In this document: one piece after another, positions 21,880-32,916 of the stretch | Layout: the number at the start of each line of letters is the position of its first letter | Position numbering within the stretch: position 1 is the first letter of the stretch | From: Cheiracanthium punctorium | Taxonomy: Eukaryota; Arthropoda; Arachnida; Araneae; Cheiracanthiidae | Reading direction: 5' to 3' | Assembly: GCA_038373885.1 (NCBI GenBank) | Contig: JAWZYV010012341.1 | Coordinates: 372,001-436,000, forward strand | Length of the DNA: 64,000 nt | Notes under the pieces: model-generated | What the model saw: only the letters and a program-made list of their open reading frames with translations | What the model was told of the DNA's origin: nothing | The model's database searches: none | Made by a program: the position numbers and the translations under genes

Positions 21880-22180
21880 ACTAATTGATTAGTATGCGGA
21901 GATTTAGACGAAGAGTTTTGGGGGCGTGATCGGTTGATTTTAACGAATGACGTTGTAGGTATGGCGTCACGATCTACTCGTGATGTCACAGCTACACCGT
22001 CTCTTGACTTTTTCAACCTTTTTTTAAATTTTAGGGCTACCTTCTGTCATCACACGTAAGAACATCAAGCTATTTCCAAACTGCATTTTTCAAGTTTCCG
22101 AGACTGGGGATCGAACTGGGAAGCCGAGGCGTTGCAAGCGAGCAATGTAACCACCAGGCGGATCTGATTCGGGGTGACAT
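21880..22180 (-). mobile_element. tRNA-derived SINE, minus strand
   Basis: On the minus strand from about 22175, CCGCCTGGTGGTTACATTGC carries an A-box-like segment. AGTTCGATCCCCAG about 45 bp later is an excellent polymerase III B box. The spacing and the GCTCGCTTGCAACGCC middle are tRNA-like. The body continues toward 21880 and its end is not defined. It is not a functional tRNA, because the acceptor stem does not pair. Confidence 0.5.
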
Positions 22181-22257
22181 GACTTAATTTTGAAGTCATT
22201 GTTTTTGCAATAAATTTATATACCTAAATAAATAAAAATTAGACTTTGACTGTACAC

Positions 22258-23005
22258 TACTCGGAATTCTATCCGTTTTAAGCATCTGGGACCCCAGTAG
22301 GACTGTCAAAAAATTTGTCTGTCGTTCTGTCATTCTGTCCGTGACGCTTTTTATTCGCACATCCAATAAAACTGACTGAAGCGAATAAAATAAACTTTGG
22401 TAACATGATAGGCGGTCATACAACTTAAACTATGCCTGCCTGTAGAGTTTCTTAAAATTTGGATTAGATTTTGAGATTATTCCGAAAATCGCTTAACTGC
22501 GTAAACATTTGTTCGCGCATCACGTACGACTTAAGTCAATAAAATGAAATTAGTGACACGATAAGTGATCACTCAACGTAAGCTCTAGGTGTCGGATTAA
22601 AAAAAAAAAATGAAAAGATTTTGAGATTTTTCTGAAAATAGTTTCAACCTGCGTTAATTTTTGTTGGCGTATCGCGTACGACTCAAGTGAATAAACCGTA
22701 ATTCAGTGACACGATAGGTGGTCATACAACTTAAACTATGCTTCAAATTCCGTAATTTTTTTTCGCACATCACGTAAAAACGACTAAAGCGAAAGAAATG
22801 AAATTTGGTGACATGATAGGTGATCACTCAATGTAAGCTCTAGGGGTCAGATTTTTTTAAATAATTGAATAGATATTAAGATTTTTCTGAAAATAGTTTC
22901 AACCTGCGTAATCTTTTGTTCGCGCATCACATACGACTTAAGTGAATAAAACGAAATTCAGTGACACGATAGGTGGTCATACAACTTAAACTATGCCCGT
23001 AGTGC
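22258..23005. repeat. tandem array, ~153-bp monomer in a two-monomer pattern
   Basis: The anchor phrase GAATAAAATGAAATTnGGTGA followed by CATGATAGGTGGTCAT starts near 22379, 22533, 22685, 22787 and 22940. Monomers 1, 3 and 5 continue ACAACTTAAACTATG. Monomers 2 and 4 continue ACTCAAnGTAAGCTCTAGG. The array is thus A-B-A-B-A, with the third spacing shortened to about 100 bp by a deletion. A leader (CCAGTAGGACTGTCAAAAAA, then TCTGTC repeats) precedes it. Related arrays with related leaders are at 47225-47645 and 62115-63385. Confidence 0.75.
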
Positions 23006-23744
23006 CAAGCATGACAACCTAAAAACGTTTTTTAATTAATAATTTTAAAAGTTATTAAAATTTCAAAATTCTGATCCTCTCTTTTATAGAGCTTCTCTTG
23101 AGCTTTTCTTTTATAATGGCATGCGGGCGAAACTCGCCAAGCATGGCAACGTAAAAATGGTTTTTAATTAATGATTAAAAAAGTAATTAACATTTTTAAA
23201 TTCTGAGACTGATGTGCACAATATGCAATTCCTTTGCTTATTTGTATAAAATTTCAGAGCTGTGCGTGCTGTATATTTGTCTGGAGATCACGCATATACA
23301 GATTTACAGACATTCATTTTTATTATTATTTATTATTTATTATTTTCGTTTTTTTATTATTTTTAATTTTTGAAATAGGGAAAGAAATATTTGTTCAGTA
23401 TATATTTTCCTTTTAAATACTTTTAAAATGCAATTATACTGTTGAACCATTTATTTAGTTTTTCTTTTATTATTTCTTTTCTACTATCAATACATTGTTC
23501 AAATACTTTATTAATGTATTATGTATATCCTAAAAGTTAAATAAAATGTAATATTCTTCTGTAAGGATATTCACATTATTTTCATTACAACATTGTATTG
23601 ACAATCAGTAAAGAGTAACAAGTTGAATACGTTTTTCATACAAAAATCTGTTTAAATGCTGTATAATTTGAACAACTTATTTTCCCTTTTAATTATTTAC
23701 TGTATTATTATAAATAAATATATTCGCCTTAAGTATTCGCCTAC
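23006..23744. other. AT-rich spacer
   Basis: It begins with a duplicated segment: CCAAGCATGACAACCTAAAA at 22996 and CCAAGCATGGCAACGTAAAA near 23138, each followed by TTTTTAATTAAT. The rest is low-complexity TTATT sequence (23320-23370). No gene is seen. Confidence 0.45.
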
Positions 23745-24175
23745 CATGTTCGGAGACCAGCTACCCCAAATGGATGGGGCACTGTCCTTCAGTACTGAAG
23801 TTTGTGGGTTCACATCTTGGTAGTGTGAAGGTCCAGGGTTCTGACCTACCGTGCGGCTGTTAATCTAAAGGTATAAAATTTTTCACGGTTTTCTCCAGAT
23901 ATTAGAACTTAAAATGTCCTCCACCCAAGGCACTCTCCTCCATGCAGATTACCCTCGTATAGCTTTGCCTTAACAAAACACAACAAAAACCTTTTCGGAT
24001 TCCAACATTAGTAGACCGCGGAAGTCTAAGGTCCGGGTTTGGGTGTTTCTGGCTGTTTGGATCAGAAGTTTGGGGGGATTTTCTCCAAATATAACATGAA
24101 TACACTCTCGAACGCCTTTAAGTCCTCCGCTCGGTGCATCCCCTACTTTTAGGCAGATGGCCCTCGAGTACATGA
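23745..24175 (+). mobile_element. SINE-like unit with a partly repeated tail
   Basis: A tRNA-like head includes TGTGGGTTCACATCTTGG, a B-box-like phrase. The body runs TTTCTCCAGATATTAGAAC to a tail rich in ACAAAACACAACAAAAACC (to about 23992). A second related body segment (TTTTCTCCAAATATAACATG, then CCTTTAAGTCCTCC and GGCAGATGGCCCTCG) follows at 24075-24170. This suggests two insertions of related elements side by side. The open frames here are incidental. Confidence 0.45.
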
Positions 24176-25139
24176 TAGCTGATTAATGAATTTCAAAAAA
24201 ATGAATAAGCTAGTTATAAACTGGATTAAACATTTTTAAATATATGAGTGTTTTAAAATATGTAATAAAATATAAAAATCATTCTATTCCTGTTTATCTA
24301 TCTAATCTTACATATAAGTGTGTGTGTGGGCGTCCACTCAAAAAAGTATTCAAGTAATAGCCAAAGTCTTATTTCAGTATTATCAATAATTAATTAGTTT
24401 TTTGGAAAACATAATATTAGAAAGAGATATGGGAAGTCATTTGTCATTATATACGGCATAATTGATTTTTACGGAGAGCAATATTTTAAACACGAAACTG
24501 ACATAATAAATTTGACTTATGCTCAAATATCTTTGAGAGGGTGTATATTAATTGGTATTAATTAATTAATTGAAAAATGAATTACTAAATAAATTAGCTA
24601 TAAATGGATGTTACATATTGAAAATTATAAAAGTTTTACAGTAAACTGTAATATCGAAACTAACAAATATTTTATGTACACATACATTGTTTGTACGGTA
24701 TGCATAAAGCATTAACTAGCAATCAATGTAATATCAAGGAATTGCTAAATAATATGAACTATTTATTGTGTCATATGTGTCAGTTAGGAATTAAAAAATC
24801 ATTAAGCTAACTGGCTTAAAAAATTCACAGCTAAAAATGCTTTTTTTTTGGGGGGGGAGGTGATATTTTTCAAAGAATACACTGTATCCTAAAGATGATT
24901 TAGATATTTAAAATTTTGAATTTAGAATTTTTAGTTTTCATAAATTTAAAATGCAAATTCATAATTTTAAATATTTTAAAGCGAGATATTACCAAAATAT
25001 ATAATTTATTTTTTCAAAAAAGGAATTACATCTTGAGAATAAGTGACGGTATAGTTTTTCGATGAAATATTAAAATCGAGAAAATGGAATCAACGGTTCG
25101 TTAACGACGAACAACGTATTTGAAACCGAAATGAATAGT
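24176..25139. other. AT-rich spacer
   Basis: It holds a GTGTGTGTG stretch near 24318 and a G run at 24850-24858 after a T run. No gene or element end is recognised. Confidence 0.4.
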
Positions 25140-25345
25140 TTATTTATCTCCGTGAAAATACGCCTTTCATGGAGAAACCACGTGATCCGCGAAAAATAAG
25201 TCCTCGTGGATTCGCAGGACTCATTGCAACACTCCTGCTAGCTAGCAGTTGCCGTGAAAATACGCCATTCACGAAGAAACCATGTGACCCATCGCTCCAA
25301 CCATGCCATGAAACTAATCGTTCCACGGAGCCGTGAACCAAGCCA
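25140..25345. repeat. diverged direct repeat, ~39 bp, 102 bp apart
   Basis: CCGTGAAAATACGCC followed by TTTCATGGAGAAACCACGTGATCC at 25151 recurs as CCGTGAAAATACGCC and ATTCACGAAGAAACCATGTGACCC at 25253. It sits in a GC-richer island flanked by AT-rich DNA. It may be part of a degraded element, and the function is unknown. Confidence 0.6.
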
Positions 25346-28252
25346 CTACGTTCAGTAATACTATCGTACAAATATGCTTATTCTTGACGCTGCATCTTGT
25401 GTGAAAGAAATAGCAATTTGAATGCTCTAATTAATACCCTTCATATTGGTTTCACCAACGTTATTTCCGTATTTTTCTTTTCTTTACAGAGGTCTACAGA
25501 CATAAAATTAGAAACTGTTTGATACTTTGAAATGAGTTGATTTACATATACCGTCAATTAATAAATAAGATTATAAGATACATTGTACAATAGGCTTCTA
25601 CTTTTCTGTTCAAATTCAGATTAAAAAATTTATTATAAGCTTTTTACTAAACGAAAATATTTCTTTCAATAATAACACGCATCAAAATTTGTCAATGTTT
25701 AAAAAAAAGTATCTCGAAATTAGCGTACACATGCAGAAAAAATAAAATTAACTCTCTTCAGAGATAAAGTACAAGTGATTCTATTCAATTTAAATTTTCC
25801 GTGTTTTTTTAAATAAAACTTTTTTTTCGATTTTTATGGTTTACATATTTAATGGCTGCATCGACGAAGTGGTATGCAATTACGCGACAGAGAAATATTA
25901 AGTTACGTTAAAGTTACCATGCTTAATTTAAGTTTTCACTTTTTCTACTGCATACATGGCTGATAAAAAACTGAACGAAAAAACTCGAATTTTGCCTCCT
26001 ATTTATCATCCTTAAATCTTAACTGAAAGCGGAAATCAAGTGCACTTAAAAACATTTTTCAAATGTTTACGTTCTTGAAAGTACTAAAATACTAAGCTAT
26101 GATAAATATAATGGTCGTTAAATATAGTGATTACCATGATTGCTTTAAATAAAGGCTTTGCATTTTCAAACTATTGAATAAATTGAATTATGTTTTTCTT
26201 TCGTTACAGTATTTTAAAGAAGCAAAGGCATGGCGGATATTGCAAAATTAATTTTTAAATGACGCTAAATAAGCTGTGGTATGCATGCTCAATTTACTAT
26301 TTATTATGTTAATACATATATTTTTTGCACATATATCAGGGGACATTGCTAATACATTTAAGGTATTATTGTACTCATTTTCATGCTTTAAAATCATTAA
26401 TAAACTTTTTTTAATTTTTGATAGTGATATTTTTATTCCGGCAGATAAAGGGTGTTTTAAAATTAAATTCATTCTGTATATAAAACATTACATATTTTGG
26501 TCGTTCCTTAAAAACTCTTGGCACTATTTTCGCTATTTCTAATTTTTTAAAGATATATTAACGAAAATTTGAAAAAAAACTTTAATTATTTATGATTTTA
26601 GAATCTTCATTTGTGATGTAATAACAATTAGGGCCACATCATGTCTTATTATAGGTCTACAAATAAAAAGCTACTCAAAATCCATTGAAATACCGTTTCC
26701 CATGAAATGCGAAAAGTAAAAAATTAACTATGATTCCACAGTCCAAGGCTTTAGGATTCTGTGTTGTAAGTTTGATTATTTTCCTCTCTTGTCATGCATA
26801 ATTCTTCAACTCAATATGAAGGAGACTTACCTACAACTAATCTCATCCCTGTTAGCTTTATTTCAACTGTTTCAATTTTTTTTTTCGTTACTTTTCTTTT
26901 CTCTCATTTTGTGAAAACAAATGTCTCCTTTCTGAACCGCAGAATGGCGTCAGCAATACACTGATTTAGGTGCAACAAATGTACAGACATGCATTTGTTT
27001 GTATGAAAATTTTGCTTTTCTCCGAGTTCAAATGTTCAAATGCACAGAGAGAAATACGTTCCTCATTAGCCTCGAAACTCCAGTCTACATCGTTTAACTA
27101 CACGCATGAATTTTTATAATTGATTTTTTAAAAATATTTTTAAATAATTATATATATATATATAAATAATACATAAAATTATTTAAAAATTTTTAATTAA
27201 TTTCAATATATGTTTAAATTTATATATACATATACAGAAATTTAAATACGATTTTTAAAATTTTATTTATAGTAATGTATATTTTCAGAATACTTGTTGT
27301 TCATTTTCACTCTTTTATATTCAAATGAATATATAAAACAGATTCTTCTAAAAATATTTCGAAAATATTATTTCTCCATGACGGGAAATCAAATTCCATT
27401 TCAATTAAAAATGTCTTATCTCGATTTTCTGCTTGGAGATAAGCAAAAAGGGGGTGGAATAAAATTTCCATTTGATTTCTCTGAACTGTTATATCTAATT
27501 TTTTTCAATGAAAATATGAATGTGAGTGAGAATTAAAATATTATTTTTGTTATAAATTTAGGATGTCCATGTATTCAGAATCTCTGAAAGACAGCACTTC
27601 GTAAATATACAATTGAATTATTGATGGAAAAAAAATCTACCAGAGATCTTCAAAACTTATTAATACTTGTAGCTAAGTCATTCTCTCCATTGAGATTTAG
27701 TATTCCATCATTCATTTGCTTTTTATCAAAATGATCTTCGACAGTTCCTACTGTGGTCGGGTTGCAGCAACATTTTAATTAATTTACGTCTATATATAAA
27801 ATAATTAAACTATTGTAAATAACTATACATACTGCAGTCAATTATATTTGTCGAAAAGTAATCTAAAACTCTGCCGCAGAATAACTCAAAATTTACATTA
27901 TTAATATTGATTTTCCATAATTTTTGGTACTTGTACACTTTACAAATTTTAATATCAACTAACCTTAAAACTCCATTTTCCTGGAGATAAATGTAACATA
28001 CTTGTTGAAGACGTAAGGAATACAGTCAAAAATACAACTTATTTTCTGCCTTACGAATTTGACTGATTTTTCAACAGTCAGTGAGCATTAAAGCATTTAC
28101 AATAGGGTTTTGTTACCGCAGAATTTCTAAGGCTGGTTATTCACCAAAGGTGTTTTGGGGTAAATAACTTTCAGGATTTTTCTTTTAACGAAAATAGTCT
28201 GATGTGCTCATGAAAGCACTCAGCACTATAACCTCCAAAGTTTCGAGCATTC
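25346..28252. other. no gene seen; AT-rich
   Basis: The open frames at 26276-26542 and 27294-27536 are low-complexity and lack domains. A TATATATATATA run lies near 27152-27165. No element termini were found by eye. Confidence 0.4.
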
Positions 28253-28256
28253 TTAA

Positions 28257-28486
28257 CCCTTTCGCGCCGACTGTCACGTATACGTGCCAGCAATAAACGT
28301 TTAAATATAATTACAGAACCGTTTAAATACTCACTCTACAGAACATTATTAAACAACACGTTGATATTTCTGTAATTTCATGGATTTAGGGTTAACAGCA
28401 AAAAATTCTCCAGCCTTGGACAGAAGTGAAAGAGACTGCCGGTCTCAAAGATAAGTGGGCGTTTGCGCTTCCCCGTCGCGAAGAGG
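28257..28486. mobile_element. piggyBac-type non-autonomous element (230 bp)
   Basis: TTAA lies at 28253-28256 and 28487-28490. The left end CCCTTTCGCGCCGAC and the right end, read inward, CCTCTTCGCGACGGG match at 11-12 of 15 positions. Size, TTAA and CCC start fit a piggyBac-type miniature element. There is no coding content. Confidence 0.55.
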
Positions 28487-28490
28487 TTAA

Positions 28491-29717
28491 TTAAGTTTTC
28501 AGTTCTATAGGTCTCTTTCAATTTCCACAGTTTCTGTATATATAAATACGTAGAAATTTGTTGATTAGATATTGTTACTACTAAGGTATTAAGGCTGCTG
28601 GAACTCCTCCCCCCCCAACTTCAAAACATGTCTTCATTTCTCTTGAAATTTCTGGAATCGAGATACATTTATGGCTGTGACACTTTGACAGCTTTCCCCT
28701 TTTGATGTGCGACTTTTGCAATATTTTTCTCTTCTAAAGTAATTATGATCCTAACGCTTCGGGTAGGAACCCGAGGTTCGTTTTTAATGAGATTAGTTTT
28801 TTTTTTTGTTTTTCGGTGAAGCAGATGACTACAGAGTGACGAGAGTGGTGGTCCAGGGGGTCACCTGCCCCACCTTTTCTGGGCACTTGCAACACTTGAC
28901 AGGGACTCTTGTTTAATTCTTCGGGGAATTCTTTAGACAAGTAACAATCAAATTTTTAGAATGCATGATCTTGTAAACTTTTAATCTTGTAAGCTCTAAA
29001 ATCTGCTGGCGCTAATTTTCTAAATTCTTTGCAACTGGATTATTATTTATGCTTCTTACTTCATTGATGGTATTTTTCAAAAAAAGTTGAAAATTCCATT
29101 CATTCTCGTGCGTCTCCCCCCCCCCCTCATATTACAATGAATACTATCAAGAGTTAAATATCCTGGAAAAAAATATCCGCACCCGGTTTAACTTGGTTGC
29201 CTACAAGAATCTATCTGTGACTTTAAAATTCTCTCTCTTCTCACAAGTTTAAATTATTCAAAACTATTTTTTAGACAAATGTAGAAGAATATTTAAGCAT
29301 TTCTCTAATAATGAATGTTTTATTTCAAAACTATATTGAACACCAAAAGTATTTTTGGCTGTTTATAACTGGGAGTGTCTGAATATTCAAAATTTCAACT
29401 TAAATTTAAATGTCTTTGTCGATTATGCACAAAAAGAAAATATTTATACATGGACAATTGACTACGGAACATCTTTCAATAAAATTTTTATTAGAATAAT
29501 TAAAAGTACACTGTTGTGGAGGGAGAAAAATTTCCTCGTACAATAACATGGAGTTAGAGAATACAAGATGGCGGGCATCCACCGGCAGGTAGAGACAGTA
29601 TCTCTACCGGCAGGCGCTCTGGCCAGAGTTGGATCCCGCAAATAAGCATGCGCATTTGACACAGGTGGATGAAATGTTTTCGGCTGCTATTGCTCGCAGT
29701 TTCTATTGCGTTGTGTA
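28491..29717. other. spacer with one short hairpin
   Basis: Homopolymer C runs occur at 28608-28616 and 29115-29125. At about 29585-29610, GGTAGAGA-CAGTA-TCTCTACC forms an 8-bp stem within a GC-rich stretch (CCGGCAGG on each side). No gene is recognised. Confidence 0.4.
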
Positions 29718-29934
29718 CAGTAGCGTAAGCAGGGGGGGGGCGGCATACGCTAATTTACTAAGGGCAAGAGGGGCAACACAAATTCAAGAAAATTCTTATA
29801 TCATCTATTTGTAAATAGAATTTTCTATAATAGGAAACATTTTGCCAACCCCCAATGTTACATGACAATTTACGCCAATGGGACGTTGACCCTCAACCCC
29901 CCCCCTTCTTGATGGAAGTCCGGGTATGCTACTT
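29718..29934. mobile_element. hAT-type miniature element (217 bp)
   Basis: The left end CAGTAGCGTAAGCAGG and the right end, read inward, AAGTAGCATACCCGG are flanked by GTTGTGTA (29710-29717) and GTTGTGCA (29935-29942), an 8-bp duplication with one change. CAGTAGC-type ends and 8-bp duplications fit the hAT superfamily. The G run and C run near the ends face each other. It has no coding capacity. Confidence 0.5.
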
Positions 29935-30256
29935 GTTGTGCAATCTCTATTTTGGCGTGGGTTTGCTAATTTAATTTCTTTATTTTTAATGGTTAAGGGA
30001 AAAGGAGTATTCTTTATTAAATTACAAATATCACATTATTATTATTTTTTTAAGAAGAGCGATTTTATTCATGTTGTATTTCTTTTGGAATATGAGCATA
30101 TTTTTTTATTTACTGTCTTTATTAGGGCTAAAACATAATACGAATTCCAAAAACACATCTTTTATGTAAAAAAAAAAAAAAAAAAGCTATCACAGCATTG
30201 ATTGCGTTTGATTAGGCAGGAACTATTAAGGTTAGTGATATAAATAAAATAAAGTT

Positions 30257-30630
30257 AGGGAATGCAATACCGTGCTGTTTTTCGTTTCGCGGGATTGCGT
30301 CTATTGTTGTGTCCACTACTATTTACCCCCAAATAAAAAAATTCCATGTATAGAATTAGATGCAGTAGATGTTATGTCTTCAGTACCTAGGGAATGCAAT
30401 CCCGCACTGTTTTTCTTTTCGCAAGTTTTCGGGATTGAGATTTGTTCATATCGCGGGACTGACATTCAAATAAAAATTAATTTGAATAGAGAAAAGTATG
30501 AAAAAGTAAGATTGTAATTACTATCAAGTTTAATATTTTACGTTATTTGATAAATAATACAATACCTTACGTAAATATGAAAATTATAGCCATAATATAG
30601 TTTTCCCGCGGAAACCGTATTGCATTCCCT
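30257..30630. mobile_element. miniature inverted-repeat element with an internal end copy
   Basis: The left end AGGGAATGCAATACCG and the right end CGGTATTGCATTCCCT (about 30615-30630) are inverted repeats. Inside, at 30389-30400, the left end recurs in direct orientation (AGGGAATGCAATCCCG), followed by a second copy of the CTGTTTTTCTTTTCG stretch. The flanks are T/A-rich, so the target duplication is uncertain (TA or TTA). The superfamily is not assigned. Confidence 0.55.
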
Positions 30631-31036
30631 AAATAAATTACAGTAAATTTTTCTAAAGCTTTTACTATTTAATATTAAAATTCCTCCTTTGAAAGACATA
30701 TATTTTTTTAATTCTCAAATTAATACAGTAGTGTAGGGCAGGTTAAAAAAAACACAGCGTAAGTATAAAAGTCCAGTAATTTGCTATCGACATGGCCAAC
30801 AGACGAGCACTTAAAAAACAACATAATGGGCACTACCAACGTCACTAGCGCATGGGCATTTGCGAGATTCGACGCAGGCCAAAGCGCCTGCCCATCTGAC
30901 TGCCTTAATACGGCTTCTACGTAAGAAATAAGAGCACGTTCATTAAGGTTGTTCGCTCCTTACATGTACGTTCACTAAGGTGACTCGGAATTTCGTACTC
31001 GAATCATGAAAATTACACACGTTAACAATGCATATA

Positions 31037-31488
31037 CAGGGTGAATCTAAACTCTAAAGTTTTTTGGACAAAACTTTAAGAGGTGACAGGGCACATAAGA
31101 AGGAACCAGAATCACATAGCAATGTGTGGTCGACAACATCGTCTTCATGTAGCTGTTAATAATCACTCTGGAAAAAATGCTGAAACAACAGTGCACTTTC
31201 CAACCATTGTTCGTCAGAAACTAATGTATTTATCTCCGAACACAGAGGACTAAAATTCAAAGTTTACAAATTCTATTTTATTTCATGGATTAAATTTTTG
31301 GAGACGAGTCTGTTGTTTATGAAGCTTGGTTAAGAAATTAGACGAACACTTCAATACTTTTCACAAAGTGATTATTACCGGTTATGTGAAAACTGAGTTT
31401 TTGACCCCACATTGCTATGTGATTCTGATTCATTATTATGTGCCCTATCACCCCTTAAAGTTTTGCCCAAGAGTTTAAATTCAACCTG
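31037..31488. mobile_element. Tc1/mariner-type MITE, copy 1 (452 bp)
   Basis: CAGGGTGAATCTAAACTC at the left pairs with the inverse of GAGTTTAAATTCAACCTG at the right. Pairing continues inward for about 90 bp through AAAACTTTAAG, AGGGCACATAA and AGAATCACATAGCAATGTG. TA lies on both sides (31035-31036 and 31489-31490). The interior phrase GAAATTAGACGAACACTTCAA is shared with the copies at 32452, 57690 and 58033. Confidence 0.7.
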
Positions 31489-32451
31489 TATTGCAACATT
31501 GTTGAATGACAGGATATCTTTGATATTTAAAAGTTTATACTTCATCTAATTTATCCAACATTCAATATAGAAAATCTAATACATACATTCGAAAGTTACG
31601 AGTTGTCAAGTATAAAAATATTTGGCAAGAGCTCAGATTTTGTACTTTTACGTCACGTTTAGAAGGTACCGGTAGAGATTTCCTGTGCAAGGCTCTCTGG
31701 TACAATGGGAGATAGGGTTTGAAAAAATATAAAAATTATGGATGTAGGACCTCAGCCTTCATAAGATGAAGCACGACTCTCTCGCCTTATGTGCTTTCAA
31801 AGAATAATTTGAGATGAAACATATTTTCACGAAACGTTGCGTGATGCACGAACTTGTTTCCCACTCCGTAGCGGAGAAAAATCATTTCCGTTACACTCTA
31901 CAATGGACATCATAGAAACTTTTTTTTGGTTATTTAATTTTTGTCATTTTCCTTTTTTTCGGAACCCTCTCTTTAAGTTTGCGTGAGATGTCGTTTAAAA
32001 TGTCTCGGTTGGTTATAAAAAGTTAAGAAAGCTATTCTATATGGATTAAAGATTCATAACGCGAGTTGCATTCATAGAGCAACCGCCGCACATAAACTCT
32101 GCTTATTGGTTTGATTTTCTCAGCTATTTCTTTTTCCTTTTTCTTTCTTTTCTTTTTTTTCTTTGAGTGACAAAGTTGTGTCTGAAATTTAGTCGTTATC
32201 TGTAACTTAGTGAAGGTTTTGTGTTTAATAACGCAGCATCATATTAGAAGAAAAAGTTCATTGGTTTTTATTCGAAATTCAGTGGACGTTTCTCAATATG
32301 ATTTAGGAGAAGATAGAACTGATAATTTGTAACAGTTCTTGGAATGGGAAAAATTATACGCGCACGCAATTATTTATGAGCAATAATAATTGTTTTTCAG
32401 AATAGAATGTGGGAAAAATTGCAATTCAATGGGATATTAAATTTAAATCTG
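31489..32451. other. spacer, nothing recognised
   Basis: A pyrimidine-rich tract (32120-32165) is the only standout. No gene is seen. Confidence 0.4.
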
Positions 32452-32914
32452 CAGGTTGATTCTAAATTTATGGTACAAACTTCTGGAAGAACTAGACTAT
32501 TGGAATACGAATCAGAATCACATAGTAATGCGGTAAACTTTTCAACCAGGCATTTTCACGTACCTGTTAGGAATCTCTTTGGAAGGAGCATTGAAGCAAT
32601 AGTGAACATTGCTTCAATGCAATAGTGAAGCAATAGTGAACTTTCTTCGAAAATTGATGAATTTTTTTACAGAAAACACTTAGGTAAAATTGATAGCTTA
32701 GAAATATCATTTATTTTATTGATAAAATTCTCGTACTAAAGCGCATTGTTCATGAAACTAAGTTAAAAAAATTAGACGAACATTTCTTTAGAAAGAATTA
32801 TTAGAGGTTCTTAAAGACGACGTTTGCAACTCCGCTATTCTATTTGATTCTGATCCGTTTTTGAGTAATCTACACCTTTTCAGAAGTTTATACAATTTAA
32901 TCAGGATAACCCTG
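32452..32914. mobile_element. Tc1/mariner-type MITE, copy 3, diverged (463 bp)
   Basis: The left end CAGGTTGATTCTAAATTT and the right end GGATAACCCTG are followed by TA (32915-32916). Internal matches to copy 1 include GAATCAGAATCACATAG, AATTAGACGAACATTTC and GATTCTGATCCG. It contains a local rearrangement at 32588-32640 with a perfect 13-bp hairpin. Confidence 0.6.
32588..32640. repeat. 13-bp perfect hairpin plus short tandem repeat
   Basis: GCATTGAAGCAAT (32588-32600) and ATTGCTTCAATGC (32608-32620) are exact inverses around a 7-base loop AGTGAAC. The phrase GCAATAGTGAA is then repeated twice downstream. It looks like a template-switch product inside the MITE. Confidence 0.75.
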
Positions 32915-32916
32915 TA

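Noticed and set aside
22095..22180. Functional tRNA gene on the minus strand
   Set aside because: The A and B boxes are good, but the acceptor stem does not pair and a SINE body continues downstream.
22258..23005. CRISPR array
   Set aside because: The repeats are long, degenerate and contiguous without unique spacers, and the setting is eukaryotic.
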